DNA of 64,000 bases from positions 3,108,501 through 3,172,500 of the forward strand of contig NZ_CP010681.1 in NCBI RefSeq assembly GCF_002407245.1, written 5' to 3'. The translations under genes and the position numbers were made by a program. The notes under the pieces were generated by a model. That model had not been told where the DNA came from, ran no database searches, and saw only the letters and a program-made list of their open reading frames with translations. Source of the stretch: Phaeobacter piscinae (GTDB taxonomy: Bacteria; Pseudomonadota; Alphaproteobacteria; Rhodobacterales; Rhodobacteraceae). Of the stretch, positions 26,090 through 34,658 are shown piece after piece. The first letter of the stretch is position 1; each line of letters opens with the position of its first letter.

Positions 26090-26899
26090 GTGGCGCATAT
26101 TATTGTCGTCGGCAACGAAAAAGGTGGGGCGGGCAAGTCCACCGTCTCCATGCATGTGGCAACCACGCTGGCCCGGCTGGGGTACAAAATTGCCGCCTTG
26201 GACCTTGATCTGCGGCAGCGGTCGCTCGGGCGCTATCTGGAGAACCGCAAGGCGTTCATGGAGAAAGCCGCGCTGGAGCTGCCGCTGGTTGCCCTGCACG
26301 AGCTCCCTGAAATCGACGCCGATAGCCTGCAACCCGGCGAGAATGTCTACGATCACCGACTGTCTGCTGCGGTCTCCGAACTGGAACCCAGCAATGATTT
26401 CATCCTGATCGACTGCCCCGGATCGCACACCCGTCTAAGCCAGGTCGCCCATTCGCTGGCAGACACGCTGATCACGCCGCTGAACGACAGTTTTGTCGAT
26501 TTTGACCTCCTCGCTCACACCGATCAGAAAGGTGAGAAAATCACCGGCCCGTCCGTCTATTCCGAAATGGTCTGGAATGCGCGGCAGCTGCGGGCCCAGG
26601 CCGGGTTGAAGCCGATTGATTGGATCGTGATCCGCAATCGTGTTGGCACCCAGCGCATGGTCAACAAGGAGAAGATGGAACGCGCCATTTCCATGCTGTC
26701 CAAACGGATCGGGTTTCGCGTGGCGCCCGGCTTTTCCGAGCGCGTGGTCTTTCGGGAGTTGTTCCCGCGTGGGCTGACGTTGCTGGACCTGAAGGATATT
26801 GGCGTCAAACAGCTGAATATCTCCAATATCGCCGCACGTCAGGAACTGCGGGACATGATGAAATCGTTGAACCTGCCAGGCGTGGATGTCGATATCTGA
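26090..26899 (+). CDS. mipZ: Division-site positioning ATPase MipZ
   Basis: 269 residues. P-loop GNEKGGAGKST at 8-18, the deviant Walker motif of the ParA/MinD group, then ALDLDLRQRSLGRYLENR, FILIDCPG and the MipZ-type NDSFVDFDLLA. Binds ParB near the chromosome ends and inhibits FtsZ to place the septum; alphaproteobacteria use this instead of MinCDE. The GTG at 26090 gives the canonical MAHIIVVGNEKGG; an upstream TTG at 26075 adds five residues. Its last 14 bases overlap the exosortase gene. Confidence 0.9.
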   Translation: MAHIIVVGNEKGGAGKSTVSMHVATTLARLGYKIAALDLDLRQRSLGRYLENRKAFMEKAALELPLVALHELPEIDADSLQPGENVYDHRLSAAVSELEPSNDFILIDCPGSHTRLSQVAHSLADTLITPLNDSFVDFDLLAHTDQKGEKITGPSVYSEMVWNARQLRAQAGLKPIDWIVIRNRVGTQRMVNKEKMERAISMLSKRIGFRVAPGFSERVVFRELFPRGLTLLDLKDIGVKQLNISNIAARQELRDMMKSLNLPGVDVDI

Positions 26900-28514
26900 C
26901 CAGCCCCCCATCACCGGCGAGACCGGTCCGATCGCTCAGCGCGGCGGGCGTCGGCTGGTCCTGATCCTTGGGCTGGCAGTTGCTGAACTGTTTGTCATCA
27001 TGGTGGCCTATCAGCTGCTGGCCAATGTGCATTGCAAATTCACCGGCGCAGATCTGGCGTGCACAACTGTGCGCTCGATCGCCGGGCGCTTGTTGGCCGT
27101 TCTAACCGTGCTTGGGCTTTATCTGATCCTGATGCGCAGCGCATATCACGCATTGACGTCTGCCATCGGACAGGCCCCAAGACGCCCCTCGGCGCTGGTG
27201 CTCAACCTTGCGGGCCTAATGATCGCGCTTGTCCCGTTGGCACTGTTTGGCCCTACCGGGATCAACGCATGGATATCGCCGACGCTCATTCTAATCTGCC
27301 TCGGCGGCGCTATTGCCGGACTGGGTGGGGTGCTGTCCCTGATGCCACTGCGTGCATGGCTGATCTGGTTGCGCGGCTGCGGGCTCTCTTTGACGCTGGC
27401 GCTGATGGTGGCGCTGGTCATGCCGGACATCACCCGCATGATGGAGCCGATCTGGAACATTGAGGCACTGACCTCGGTGACCTTCGTTCTGGTGACATGG
27501 GTACTGGAAGTCTCGGGCGCGACGGTCTGGTCTGATGCGGCGCTGCATCTGATCCGCGTTGACGGGTTTCTGGTGGAGATCGGCGAACCATGCTCCGGCG
27601 TGGAGGGCTTTGCGCTCGTCACCACCTTTATGGGGCTATATGCGTTACTGATGGGACGGGATATTCGTCAGACACGGTACTGGCTGGTCTTGTTCCCTGC
27701 GGCGCTGCTGCTCAGCTGGGCATTCAACATCGTGCGTATCGCCATCCTGATCCTGATCGGTGCATGGATCGCACCGGAGCATGCCGTTAACGGCTTCCAC
27801 AGTTACGCCGGCTGGCTGATGTTTACACTATTGGCGCTGCTGGTGCTGGCCATTGCGCATCGCTCTCGCTGGTTGCAGACCAATCCAGAGGCGCTGGCCG
27901 CAGCTGCGGCTGAACTGCCGCCGATGCGCGCTGATATGCTGCTTGCCTCCATCGTCCCATTCATCGTGATGATGTTAAGCGGTGTGCTGGTGTCCGCGAT
28001 TTGGGCAGATCCTGCGCAAGGGTACCCGCTGCGCGCCGCGATGATGGCCGCCGCTTTGCTCGTATTCTGGCCTGCCCTGCGCCAGTTGGCATATCGACCA
28101 AGGCCAATTGACATCGCGGCCGGCGCCGCGATCGCCGCTGTCTGGATTGTGATGTCCACACCGGACATCAGCCGGGGTGGCACCGATGAACGCGATATGC
28201 TCTGGGTTGGCACACGTCTTCTCGGCACCGTCGTTCTGATCCCGATTATCGAAGAGTTGTTCTTTCGCGGATATTTGCTGCGCCGCATGGCAGGACAAGG
28301 TCAGATTCTACGGGCCGTTGTCGCACTTCTCATCACGAGCGCCCTCTTTGGCCTGATGCACGACCGTTTTGCCTTGGGAATGGCGGCTGGCGCCATCTTT
28401 GGTGCGCTATATTTGCGCGGCGGCGGTCTGGCTGCGGCGATACTGGCCCATATGGTGGCCAATGCGCTGATCGCCTATGTCGCCTTTGCCACAGCAAACT
28501 GGGCCCTGATCTAG
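26886..28514 (+). CDS. xrtE: Exosortase E fused to a CPBP/CAAX-type protease (VPEID-CTERM system)
   Basis: 542 residues, very hydrophobic, with two parts. Residues about 20-325 are an exosortase: Cys236 in GEPCSGVEGF, Arg284 in FNIVRIAIL and His305 in NGFHSYAGW are the catalytic Cys, Arg and His. Residues about 345-542 are a CPBP (CAAX-type) intramembrane protease: EELFFRG (Glu456, Glu457, Arg461), FGLMH (His492) and HMVAN (His522, Asn526). Exosortases cut and transfer proteins with a C-terminal sorting signal, by analogy to sortases. Its probable substrate is encoded next door on the opposite strand. The start overlaps mipZ by 14 bases, so translation is likely linked. Confidence 0.9.
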   Translation: MSISDQPPITGETGPIAQRGGRRLVLILGLAVAELFVIMVAYQLLANVHCKFTGADLACTTVRSIAGRLLAVLTVLGLYLILMRSAYHALTSAIGQAPRRPSALVLNLAGLMIALVPLALFGPTGINAWISPTLILICLGGAIAGLGGVLSLMPLRAWLIWLRGCGLSLTLALMVALVMPDITRMMEPIWNIEALTSVTFVLVTWVLEVSGATVWSDAALHLIRVDGFLVEIGEPCSGVEGFALVTTFMGLYALLMGRDIRQTRYWLVLFPAALLLSWAFNIVRIAILILIGAWIAPEHAVNGFHSYAGWLMFTLLALLVLAIAHRSRWLQTNPEALAAAAAELPPMRADMLLASIVPFIVMMLSGVLVSAIWADPAQGYPLRAAMMAAALLVFWPALRQLAYRPRPIDIAAGAAIAAVWIVMSTPDISRGGTDERDMLWVGTRLLGTVVLIPIIEELFFRGYLLRRMAGQGQILRAVVALLITSALFGLMHDRFALGMAAGAIFGALYLRGGGLAAAILAHMVANALIAYVAFATANWALI

Positions 28515-28550
28515 ACCCGGTTTCCTCTGTCGTCATACGCCATCACAGCA

Positions 28551-28862
28551 TCAGTTCTGTATGGATCGGCGGCGGCGCAGTTCCCAAGTCAGCAGAAGCG
28601 CTGCCGCAACCGCAGCGACGGCGAGCAGACCGGCACTGACATCAATTTCCGGAACCGTCTGGCCCCCACCGTTGCCATTGCCATTTCCGTTACCTCCGCC
28701 GTTGCCCCAGCCGTTGCCCCAGCCATTGCCCCAGCCGTTGCCGTTGCCGTTCCCAGGGCCACCCGCATCCGGCCACTCACCCGCTGCAAAGGCATTCGGA
28801 CCAGTTGCAAACCACACAGCCGCTGCGGCTGTCAGATGGGTCATGCGCAGTGTCAGTTTCAT
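28551..28862 (-). CDS. VPEID-CTERM sorting-domain protein, Gly/Asn/Trp-rich (substrate of the exosortase)
   Basis: 103 residues. Signal peptide 1-27 (ending AFAA), a repetitive middle of GNGNG and GNGW units (about 37-67), and a C-terminal sorting signal: VPEID at residues 70-74, a hydrophobic helix (about 76-92) and a basic end RRRR. This matches the tripartite signal recognised by exosortase E. The gene ends 37 bases from the exosortase stop in a convergent pair. In the DNA a 12-base unit (ccccagccgttg) is repeated about three times in 28705-28745. An AAGGA ribosome site precedes the ATG. The mature product would be a small exported, glycine-rich protein of unknown role. Confidence 0.85.
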   Translation of the reverse strand: MKLTLRMTHLTAAAAVWFATGPNAFAAGEWPDAGGPGNGNGNGWGNGWGNGWGNGGGNGNGNGNGGGQTVPEIDVSAGLLAVAAVAAALLLTWELRRRRSIQN

Positions 28863-29031
28863 TGCATCTTATCCTTGCTGCTCTGTCGCTGTCCGGGGTG
28901 ACGCGTTGCGAGGTTTCGACGAATCTCACTGACCACACCCTTTTCCTGCTTTCAGCACTAAGGGAGAAAAATGCGAAAATTATGGCAAATTTTACCTTTC
29001 GCTGAATTCCAGCCCCAACAGGTCGCGGAAA
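28863..29031. promoter_or_regulatory. Region between the VPEID protein and cyclase genes, with an inverted repeat
   Basis: Both genes are on the minus strand, so this region must hold the promoter for the VPEID gene. It is AT-rich at 28970-29000 and carries a 6-bp inverted repeat, aaaatt (28976-28981) and aatttt (28988-28993), separated by six bases. It could be an operator or a -35/-10 region; no more can be read. Confidence 0.35.
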
Positions 29032-30246
29032 TTACCCCTCGTAGATCGTGAACAACTCCACCGGCTCTGCGACACCGCGCAGCATATAGCGACCCAACGA
29101 GACCAGATCATGGTTGGTCGGTTGAGCTGCTTTTTGCACCTGCTCAGATACGATGATGCTGCGCCCAACGGAGGTATGCATACCGGATATCCGCGCCGTC
29201 AGATTGACGGTTGGCCCGATAACTGTGAAATCCAGCCGGTTCTCAGAGCCGATATTTCCGTAGAGGATTTCGCCCGCGTGCAGCGCCAGAGTGAAATCCG
29301 CAGTTGGCACGCCTTGCGCTGCGCGCTCCTTATTGCGCTTGCGAATTTTCCCCTGCAGTGCGCTGGCGGCAGCGAGGGCAGCAGTCGCGTCCTCACCAAT
29401 GCTGCCAAGATCGAACATGGACAATATGCCATCACCCATGAATTTCAGGATATTCCCGCCGTGAGACTGGATTGTCTCAACAGCCAGACCAAAGTAATCG
29501 TTGAGCATATCAATCAGCTCGGCACCCGGAATTTGCTCTGCCAGCTGGGTGAACCCTTTCAGATCGAAGTAACAGATCACCGCATCAATCTGGCGGGAAG
29601 ATCCGCGTTGAATTTCGCCCGACAAAACCCGCTGCCCGGCGTCGCGCCCCAGATAGACCTGTAACAGATCTTTGGCCATCTGCTGTGCAGATGCCGCGCG
29701 CAGCGCCAATGCCAGATGCGAGTAAATCTGGCGGATCAGGGCCAAGTCTGTATCTGTAAATCCCTCGGGATGATCGGTCGACCAGGACGACAAAATCCCC
29801 TCACCCGGGCGGCGCGGATCAAAGGGTGCGTCAGCGAAATCGCCGAACCGCTTTGCCAAGGCAAAGTAATCCGTTGCTCCGCGCTGCTTGAACTGCGCCA
29901 ACGCTGGAAACCTCTCCAGAACATGGCCTGTCAGCTTACTGCGGAACTCAGGCACATCGCGTTCCAACATGTAGTAGAAGGTGCTGTAGAGCCATTCATC
30001 TCGTGGGGTATCGCTGTGTTCATAGAACTCATGCGACAGCCCGTCGGCCCGCGTCCAGCTGAACCCAATACCACCATATTTCGGATGATAGGCGCGCTGT
30101 GCCAGATGGAAGCGTAGCAGGGGTACCCCGGTATCGGCGAGCCTCTGGCAGAATCCCTGCAACATCTCCTGACGGCTGGCCCCCCGTAGCCCTTCAGCAG
30201 TGAGCCAGTCGATTATCGGCGTGGCGCGTGAAGCGGCATCCGTCAT
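29032..30246 (-). CDS. Class III adenylate/guanylate cyclase with N-terminal sensory region
   Basis: 404 residues. An N-terminal region (about 1-200) without membrane helices looks like a sensor and contains an LTEGL/GGIGFSWTR stretch that I cannot name. The cyclase domain starts around 215: CYFDLKGFTQLAE carries the first metal-binding Asp, HGGNILKFMGDGILSMF the second Asp, and ENRLDFTVIGPTVNLTARI the substrate region. Likely makes cAMP or cGMP in the cytoplasm. The Met at 30246 (MTDAASRATPIIDWL) was chosen; longer forms from 30261 or 30279 are possible. It lies next to the VPEID gene with its own strand, so a functional link is plausible but unproven. Confidence 0.78.
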   Translation of the reverse strand: MTDAASRATPIIDWLTAEGLRGASRQEMLQGFCQRLADTGVPLLRFHLAQRAYHPKYGGIGFSWTRADGLSHEFYEHSDTPRDEWLYSTFYYMLERDVPEFRSKLTGHVLERFPALAQFKQRGATDYFALAKRFGDFADAPFDPRRPGEGILSSWSTDHPEGFTDTDLALIRQIYSHLALALRAASAQQMAKDLLQVYLGRDAGQRVLSGEIQRGSSRQIDAVICYFDLKGFTQLAEQIPGAELIDMLNDYFGLAVETIQSHGGNILKFMGDGILSMFDLGSIGEDATAALAAASALQGKIRKRNKERAAQGVPTADFTLALHAGEILYGNIGSENRLDFTVIGPTVNLTARISGMHTSVGRSIIVSEQVQKAAQPTNHDLVSLGRYMLRGVAEPVELFTIYEG

Positions 30247-30303
30247 TATGCACGGCCTCATATTGTGGTCCCGGTCCAATCTGAGGCCTCAACCCGGCGA
30301 TGT

Positions 30304-30744
30304 CTATGGCTCAATTCCTGCAAGTTTGCGCAACATGTCGCGCAGCGCCGCACTTTCCCCGTCGCTAAGCCGCCCCGCGAGTTGACGATCATAGATCGCA
30401 GCCTGCGTACTCAGGTCCCGGTAAGCGGCCTCACCTTGCGACGTAAGTTCCAGGTGCTCGGCACGACGATCTTTCTCGTCGCGATGACGTAGCACAAAAC
30501 GACGTTCCGCCAGTTTCGCAACCGCCCGACTGATCTTCGTCTTGTGTATCTTGGCACGCTGGCCGATCTCGGTTGCTGTCATGCGGCCGTAATTGCCCAA
30601 GTGAAACAGCACACGCCATTCATTGCGCAGCATTCCATAGCGGTTCTTGTAGTGCTTTTGAAACTCAAGCGAGGATTCCTCCGCCGCCCGGTTGAGCAGA
30701 TACGGCAAGAAATCCTGTAACGCGAAGTCATCTTTTTCATCCAT
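30304..30744 (-). CDS. MarR-family transcriptional regulator, probably of the homogentisate genes
   Basis: 146 residues. Winged helix around [33 protein letters not shown], then [18 protein letters not shown] (the wing, with the MarR DxR pattern). It faces away from hmgA with 72 bases between, the usual layout for a MarR regulator sensing an aromatic intermediate. Regulation of hmgA is inferred from this position. Confidence 0.84.
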   Translation of the reverse strand: MDEKDDFALQDFLPYLLNRAAEESSLEFQKHYKNRYGMLRNEWRVLFHLGNYGRMTATEIGQRAKIHKTKISRAVAKLAERRFVLRHRDEKDRRAEHLELTSQGEAAYRDLSTQAAIYDRQLAGRLSDGESAALRDMLRKLAGIEP

Positions 30745-30764
30745 AGGGCAGAGCTATCCCTTGT

Positions 30765-30782
30765 TAGTTACAAAATCAACTA
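30765..30782. promoter_or_regulatory. Candidate MarR operator upstream of hmgA
   Basis: An imperfect palindrome tagtt/aacta with an 8-base spacer, in the 72-base gap between the MarR gene and hmgA. Position suits a site controlling both promoters; the sequence alone is weak. Confidence 0.35.
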
Positions 30783-30816
30783 TTACCGAAACAGAGAACA
30801 CCAAAAGGAGCGCCTC

Positions 30817-32178
30817 ATGAATCACAAAGTCGATGCCCATGAAATGATCCAGGCCCCGTCTCTTGCCGGGCCTCACGCGGGCTATATGCCCGGATTTGGC
30901 AATGACTTTGAGACAGAAGCGTTGCCCGGCGCCCTGCCGCAAGGCATGAACAGCCCGCAGAAATGCAACTACGGTCTCTATGGTGAACAGCTGAGTGGCA
31001 CCGCCTTTACCGCCCCAAGCCACCAGAATGAGCGCACCTGGTGCTATCGCATTCGCCCCTCGGTAAAACACTCTCATCGCTACACCAAGATTGATCTGCC
31101 CTATTGGAAGTCCGCCCCGAACGTGGATCCGGATGTGATCAGCCTCGGTCAGTACCGCTGGGATCCGGTGCCGCATGGCACCGAGGGACTGACCTGGCTC
31201 ACGGGCATGCGCACCATGACCACGGCAGGTGATGTGAACACCCAGGTCGGCATGGCGAGCCATGTCTATCTGGTCACCGACTCGATGGTGGACAGCTATT
31301 TCTATTCCGCTGATTCCGAATTGCTGGTGGTTCCACAGGAAGGGCGCCTGCGGTTTGCGACTGAGCTGGGCATCATTGATCTCGAGCCCCAGGAAATCGC
31401 CATCATCCCACGCGGGCTGGTCTACCGGGTCGAAGTGCTGGACGGCCCCTGTCGTGGCTTTGTCTGCGAAAACTACGGGCAGAAGTTTGAATTGCCTGGC
31501 CGTGGCCCGATCGGTGCCAACTGCATGGCCAATCCGCGCGATTTCAAGGCGCCGGTGGCGGCGTTTGAGGACCGCGAGACGCCATCCACCGTCACCATCA
31601 AGTGGTGTGGCCAGTTTCACGAGACCAGGATCGGTCACTCACCGCTGGATGTGGTGGCCTGGCACGGCAACTACGCGCCAATGAAATATGACCTGCGGAC
31701 CTATTGCCCGGTTGGCGCCATCCTGTTTGACCACCCGGATCCGTCGATCTTTACTGTGCTGACGGCCCCATCGGGCCAGCCCGGCACCGCAAATATCGAT
31801 TTCGTGTTGTTCCGGGAACGCTGGATGGTGGCAGAAGATACCTTCCGCCCGCCGTGGTATCACAAGAACATCATGTCCGAGCTGATGGGCAATATCTATG
31901 GCCAGTATGACGCCAAGCCACAGGGCTTTGTCCCCGGTGGTGTCAGCCTGCACAATATGATGCTGCCGCATGGCCCGGACAGAAACGCATTTGAGGGCGC
32001 ATCCAACGCAAACTTGGGTCCGGAAAAGTTGGACAATACCATGTCCTTCATGTTCGAGACGCGTTTCCCGCAGCATCTGACGCCATTTGCCGCCAATGAG
32101 GCACCGCTGCAGGATGACTACATCGATTGCTGGGCTGACATCGAAAAGAAATTCGACGGCACCCCGGGCAAAAAATAA
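30817..32178 (+). CDS. hmgA: Homogentisate 1,2-dioxygenase
   Basis: 453 residues, normal length. It opens the ring of homogentisate to maleylacetoacetate in tyrosine and phenylalanine breakdown. Family marks: [17 protein letters not shown], the cupin metal region with [14 protein letters not shown] (His and Glu ligands) and [10 protein letters not shown], and TMSFMFETR near the end. AAGGAG before ATG 30817. First gene of the cluster hmgA-fahA-MBL-monooxygenase-DUF2783-VOC-maiA. Confidence 0.96.
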   Translation: MNHKVDAHEMIQAPSLAGPHAGYMPGFGNDFETEALPGALPQGMNSPQKCNYGLYGEQLSGTAFTAPSHQNERTWCYRIRPSVKHSHRYTKIDLPYWKSAPNVDPDVISLGQYRWDPVPHGTEGLTWLTGMRTMTTAGDVNTQVGMASHVYLVTDSMVDSYFYSADSELLVVPQEGRLRFATELGIIDLEPQEIAIIPRGLVYRVEVLDGPCRGFVCENYGQKFELPGRGPIGANCMANPRDFKAPVAAFEDRETPSTVTIKWCGQFHETRIGHSPLDVVAWHGNYAPMKYDLRTYCPVGAILFDHPDPSIFTVLTAPSGQPGTANIDFVLFRERWMVAEDTFRPPWYHKNIMSELMGNIYGQYDAKPQGFVPGGVSLHNMMLPHGPDRNAFEGASNANLGPEKLDNTMSFMFETRFPQHLTPFAANEAPLQDDYIDCWADIEKKFDGTPGKK

Positions 32179-32183
32179 GCAAA

Positions 32184-32251
32184 GGGGGGCGCTGCCCCCT
32201 CTGCGGCCCTGAGGGCCGCATTCACCCCCGGAGTATTTCGGGAAAGATGAC
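32184..32251 (+). repeat. Rhodobacteraceae-type intergenic element with two hairpins
   Basis: Right after hmgA: a GC hairpin (gggggc 32185-32190 / gccccc 32194-32199), a second with an 8-bp perfect stem (tgcggccc / gggccgca, 32202-32220), then a single-stranded-looking tag around ccccggagtatttcgggaa. From memory, the tag with an upstream hairpin recurs between genes in many Rhodobacteraceae; this window shows a single copy. It may act as a terminator or an mRNA stabiliser between hmgA and fahA. Confidence 0.5.
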
Positions 32252-32284
32252 GAGAGCAGCGGCTCTCAAACAAAAGGATCACGC

Positions 32285-33541
32285 ATGCCTTTGAAAAAAT
32301 CCTGGGTCTCCTCTGCCAATAGTGCGACCCACCCCTTCCCGCTGAACAACCTGCCCTATGGGGTGTTCTCTGTCGACGGTGATGATCCCCGCTGCGGTGT
32401 TGCGATCGGAGACATGATCCTGGATATGCAGGCCGCCGAGGAGGCCGGACTGATCCAGCTGGGCGATGCGCCGCTGTTTGACGTGCCTTATTGGAATGAT
32501 CTGATGGAGGAAGGCCCGGCCGTCTGGGCCGCGCTGCGCGAACGGTTGACTGCGCTGTTGTCCGACGGCGCTGCCGAGCAGGAACAGCTGGAACCCCTGC
32601 TGGTTCCGGCAGCCGGTGCGGAGTTGCACATGCCGTTTGCAGTCAGCGAATACACTGACTTCTATGCAGGTAAGAACCACGCCTTCAATGTCGGTACCAT
32701 GTTCCGCGGCCCCGAAAACGCCCTGCCGCCGAACTGGCTGCACATCCCCATCGGCTATAACGGTCGCGCATCCTCTGTCGTGGTGTCCGGCACCGATGTG
32801 CGCCGCCCTTGGGGCCAGCTGAAGGGACCGAACGATGCCGCACCCCGCTGGGCGCCTTGCGCGCGGTTCGACATCGAGCTGGAGATGGGTGCGATTGTCG
32901 GCACCCCTTCCGATGGCCCGATCACCGTTCAGGAAGCCGATGATCATATCTTTGGCTACGTGTTGCTGAACGACTGGTCTGCACGTGACATTCAAGCCTG
33001 GGAATATCAGCCACTGGGTCCGTTTCAGGCCAAGGCAACGGCCAACACAATCAGCCCCTGGATCGTGACCAAACCGGCGCTGGAACCGTTCCGCTGCAAC
33101 ACACCAGAGCGCGAGGTGGAATTGCTGGATCACCTGAAGGACTGCGGGCCGATGCTTTATGACATCGACCTAGAAGTCACCATGGCGCCACAGGGCAAGG
33201 ACGCGACCACCATCGCGCGGACCAACTACAAGGAAATGTACTACTCCGCCGCGCAGCAGCTGGCACATCACGCCACCTCCGGCTGCCCGATGAACGCGGG
33301 CGATCTTTTGGGATCTGGTACCATTTCCGGCCCAACCAAAGACAGCCGCGGCTCACTTCTGGAACTCAGCTGGGGCGGCAAGGAGCCGCTGACGCTGGAC
33401 ACCGGCGAGGAGCGGTCCTTCATCGCAGATGGCGATACGCTGACCCTGAAGGGCGCGGCCAAGGGCGATGGCTATACCATTGGCTTTGGCGACTGTACCG
33501 GCACTGTTCTGGCCGCACTTGAAGACCCCTACGCAAGATAA
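32285..33541 (+). CDS. fahA: Fumarylacetoacetase
   Basis: 418 residues. Last step of homogentisate breakdown, giving fumarate and acetoacetate. Family marks: KSWVSSANSATHPFPLNNL, FYAGKNHAFNVGTMF, ARFDIELEMGAIVG, and PFQAKATANTISPWIV. It is about 107 bases after hmgA and is followed by the MBL-fold gene 11 bases later. ATG 32285 follows AAGGATC. Confidence 0.94.
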   Translation: MPLKKSWVSSANSATHPFPLNNLPYGVFSVDGDDPRCGVAIGDMILDMQAAEEAGLIQLGDAPLFDVPYWNDLMEEGPAVWAALRERLTALLSDGAAEQEQLEPLLVPAAGAELHMPFAVSEYTDFYAGKNHAFNVGTMFRGPENALPPNWLHIPIGYNGRASSVVVSGTDVRRPWGQLKGPNDAAPRWAPCARFDIELEMGAIVGTPSDGPITVQEADDHIFGYVLLNDWSARDIQAWEYQPLGPFQAKATANTISPWIVTKPALEPFRCNTPEREVELLDHLKDCGPMLYDIDLEVTMAPQGKDATTIARTNYKEMYYSAAQQLAHHATSGCPMNAGDLLGSGTISGPTKDSRGSLLELSWGGKEPLTLDTGEERSFIADGDTLTLKGAAKGDGYTIGFGDCTGTVLAALEDPYAR

Positions 33542-33552
33542 GGAAGACCACC

Positions 33553-34503
33553 ATGGCAAAGGCTTTTGCGTCCCAAGGGGACATGAGCGAAAAGAAGATC
33601 ACCTTCGATGAAATCGGCGAAGGCCTCTATGCCTTCACCGCCGAAGGCGACCCGAACTCCGGCGTCATCATCGGCGATGACTCCGTGATGATTGTCGAGG
33701 CGCAGGCCACCCCGCGGCTGGCAAATAAGGTGATCGAATGCGTGCGGTCCGTGACCGACAAGCCGATCACTCATGTGGTGCTGACGCATTATCATGCTGT
33801 CCGCGTGCTGGGCGCATCGGCCTTTGGCGCGCGGAACATCATCATGTCGGATAAGGCACGTTCGATGGTGGTCGAACGCGGGCAGGAGGACTGGGACAGT
33901 GAGTTCCAGCGCTTTCCGCGTCTGTTCGAAGGCCATGAGAGCATCCCCGGCCTGACCTGGCCGACCACCACCTTCAGCGATTCCATGACTGTCTACCTCG
34001 GCAACCGCCGCGTTGATATCAAACATTTGGGCCGCGCTCATACCGCGGGTGATGCTGTGATCCATGTGCCGGACCAGAACGTCATGTTCACCGGCGACAT
34101 CGTTGAATACCACTCCGCTTGCTACTGCGGTGACGGGCATTTCAGCGATTGGGGCGACACGCTCGACAATATCAAAGCCTACGACGTGGATGCCATCGCA
34201 CCCGGCCGCGGTGATGCGCTGGTTGGCAAGGAGATGGTCAACGCTGCCATTGAGAATACCCGCGATTTCGTTGAGAGCACCTACCGCCCCGCCGCCAAAG
34301 TGGCGGCCAGAAACGGCACCTTGAAAGAGGCCTGGGATGCCGTGCGGGCCGAATGTGATCCGAAGTTCGCGGACTACGCGATCTATGAGCATTGCCTGCC
34401 CTTCAATGTGGCGCGCGCCTATGATGAGGCCCGCGGCGTTGATACCCCGCGCATCTGGACCGCCCAGCGCGATCTGGAGATGTGGGACGCGCTTCAGGAC
34501 TAA
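33553..34503 (+). CDS. MBL-fold protein in the homogentisate cluster, with altered metal motif
   Basis: 316 residues. Metallo-beta-lactamase fold with EGLYAFTAEGDPNSGVIIG, the motif position THYHAVRVLG (about 76-85), FTGDIVEY and CYCGDGHFSDWG. A classic enzyme reads HxHxDH; here it is H-Y-H-A-V-R, so the Asp and last His are missing. A later HLGRAHTAGD and FTGDIV still look metal-related. So one metal site may be lost, or this is a variant enzyme or a binding protein. Placed 11 bases after fahA and followed by a monooxygenase, it belongs to the same operon. Confidence 0.78.
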   Translation: MAKAFASQGDMSEKKITFDEIGEGLYAFTAEGDPNSGVIIGDDSVMIVEAQATPRLANKVIECVRSVTDKPITHVVLTHYHAVRVLGASAFGARNIIMSDKARSMVVERGQEDWDSEFQRFPRLFEGHESIPGLTWPTTTFSDSMTVYLGNRRVDIKHLGRAHTAGDAVIHVPDQNVMFTGDIVEYHSACYCGDGHFSDWGDTLDNIKAYDVDAIAPGRGDALVGKEMVNAAIENTRDFVESTYRPAAKVAARNGTLKEAWDAVRAECDPKFADYAIYEHCLPFNVARAYDEARGVDTPRIWTAQRDLEMWDALQD

Positions 34504-34658
34504 GATCCACACCCCGGCAGAGACATCATCTGGGGGAATTTGATCCAGATCGTGTCCTGCCGGGGCAACCTATGACAGGCTCTTATGCGATACCGGCAGC
34601 CTTTGCCGGTACATGGGAGAGCTTTGCCCTACGGCATGTATTTTTGGGAGGAAACCAG

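Noticed and set aside
28671-28760. Possible CRISPR-like repeats
   Set aside because: The repeated units encode Gly/Asn/Trp repeats of a protein in one frame, with no spacers.
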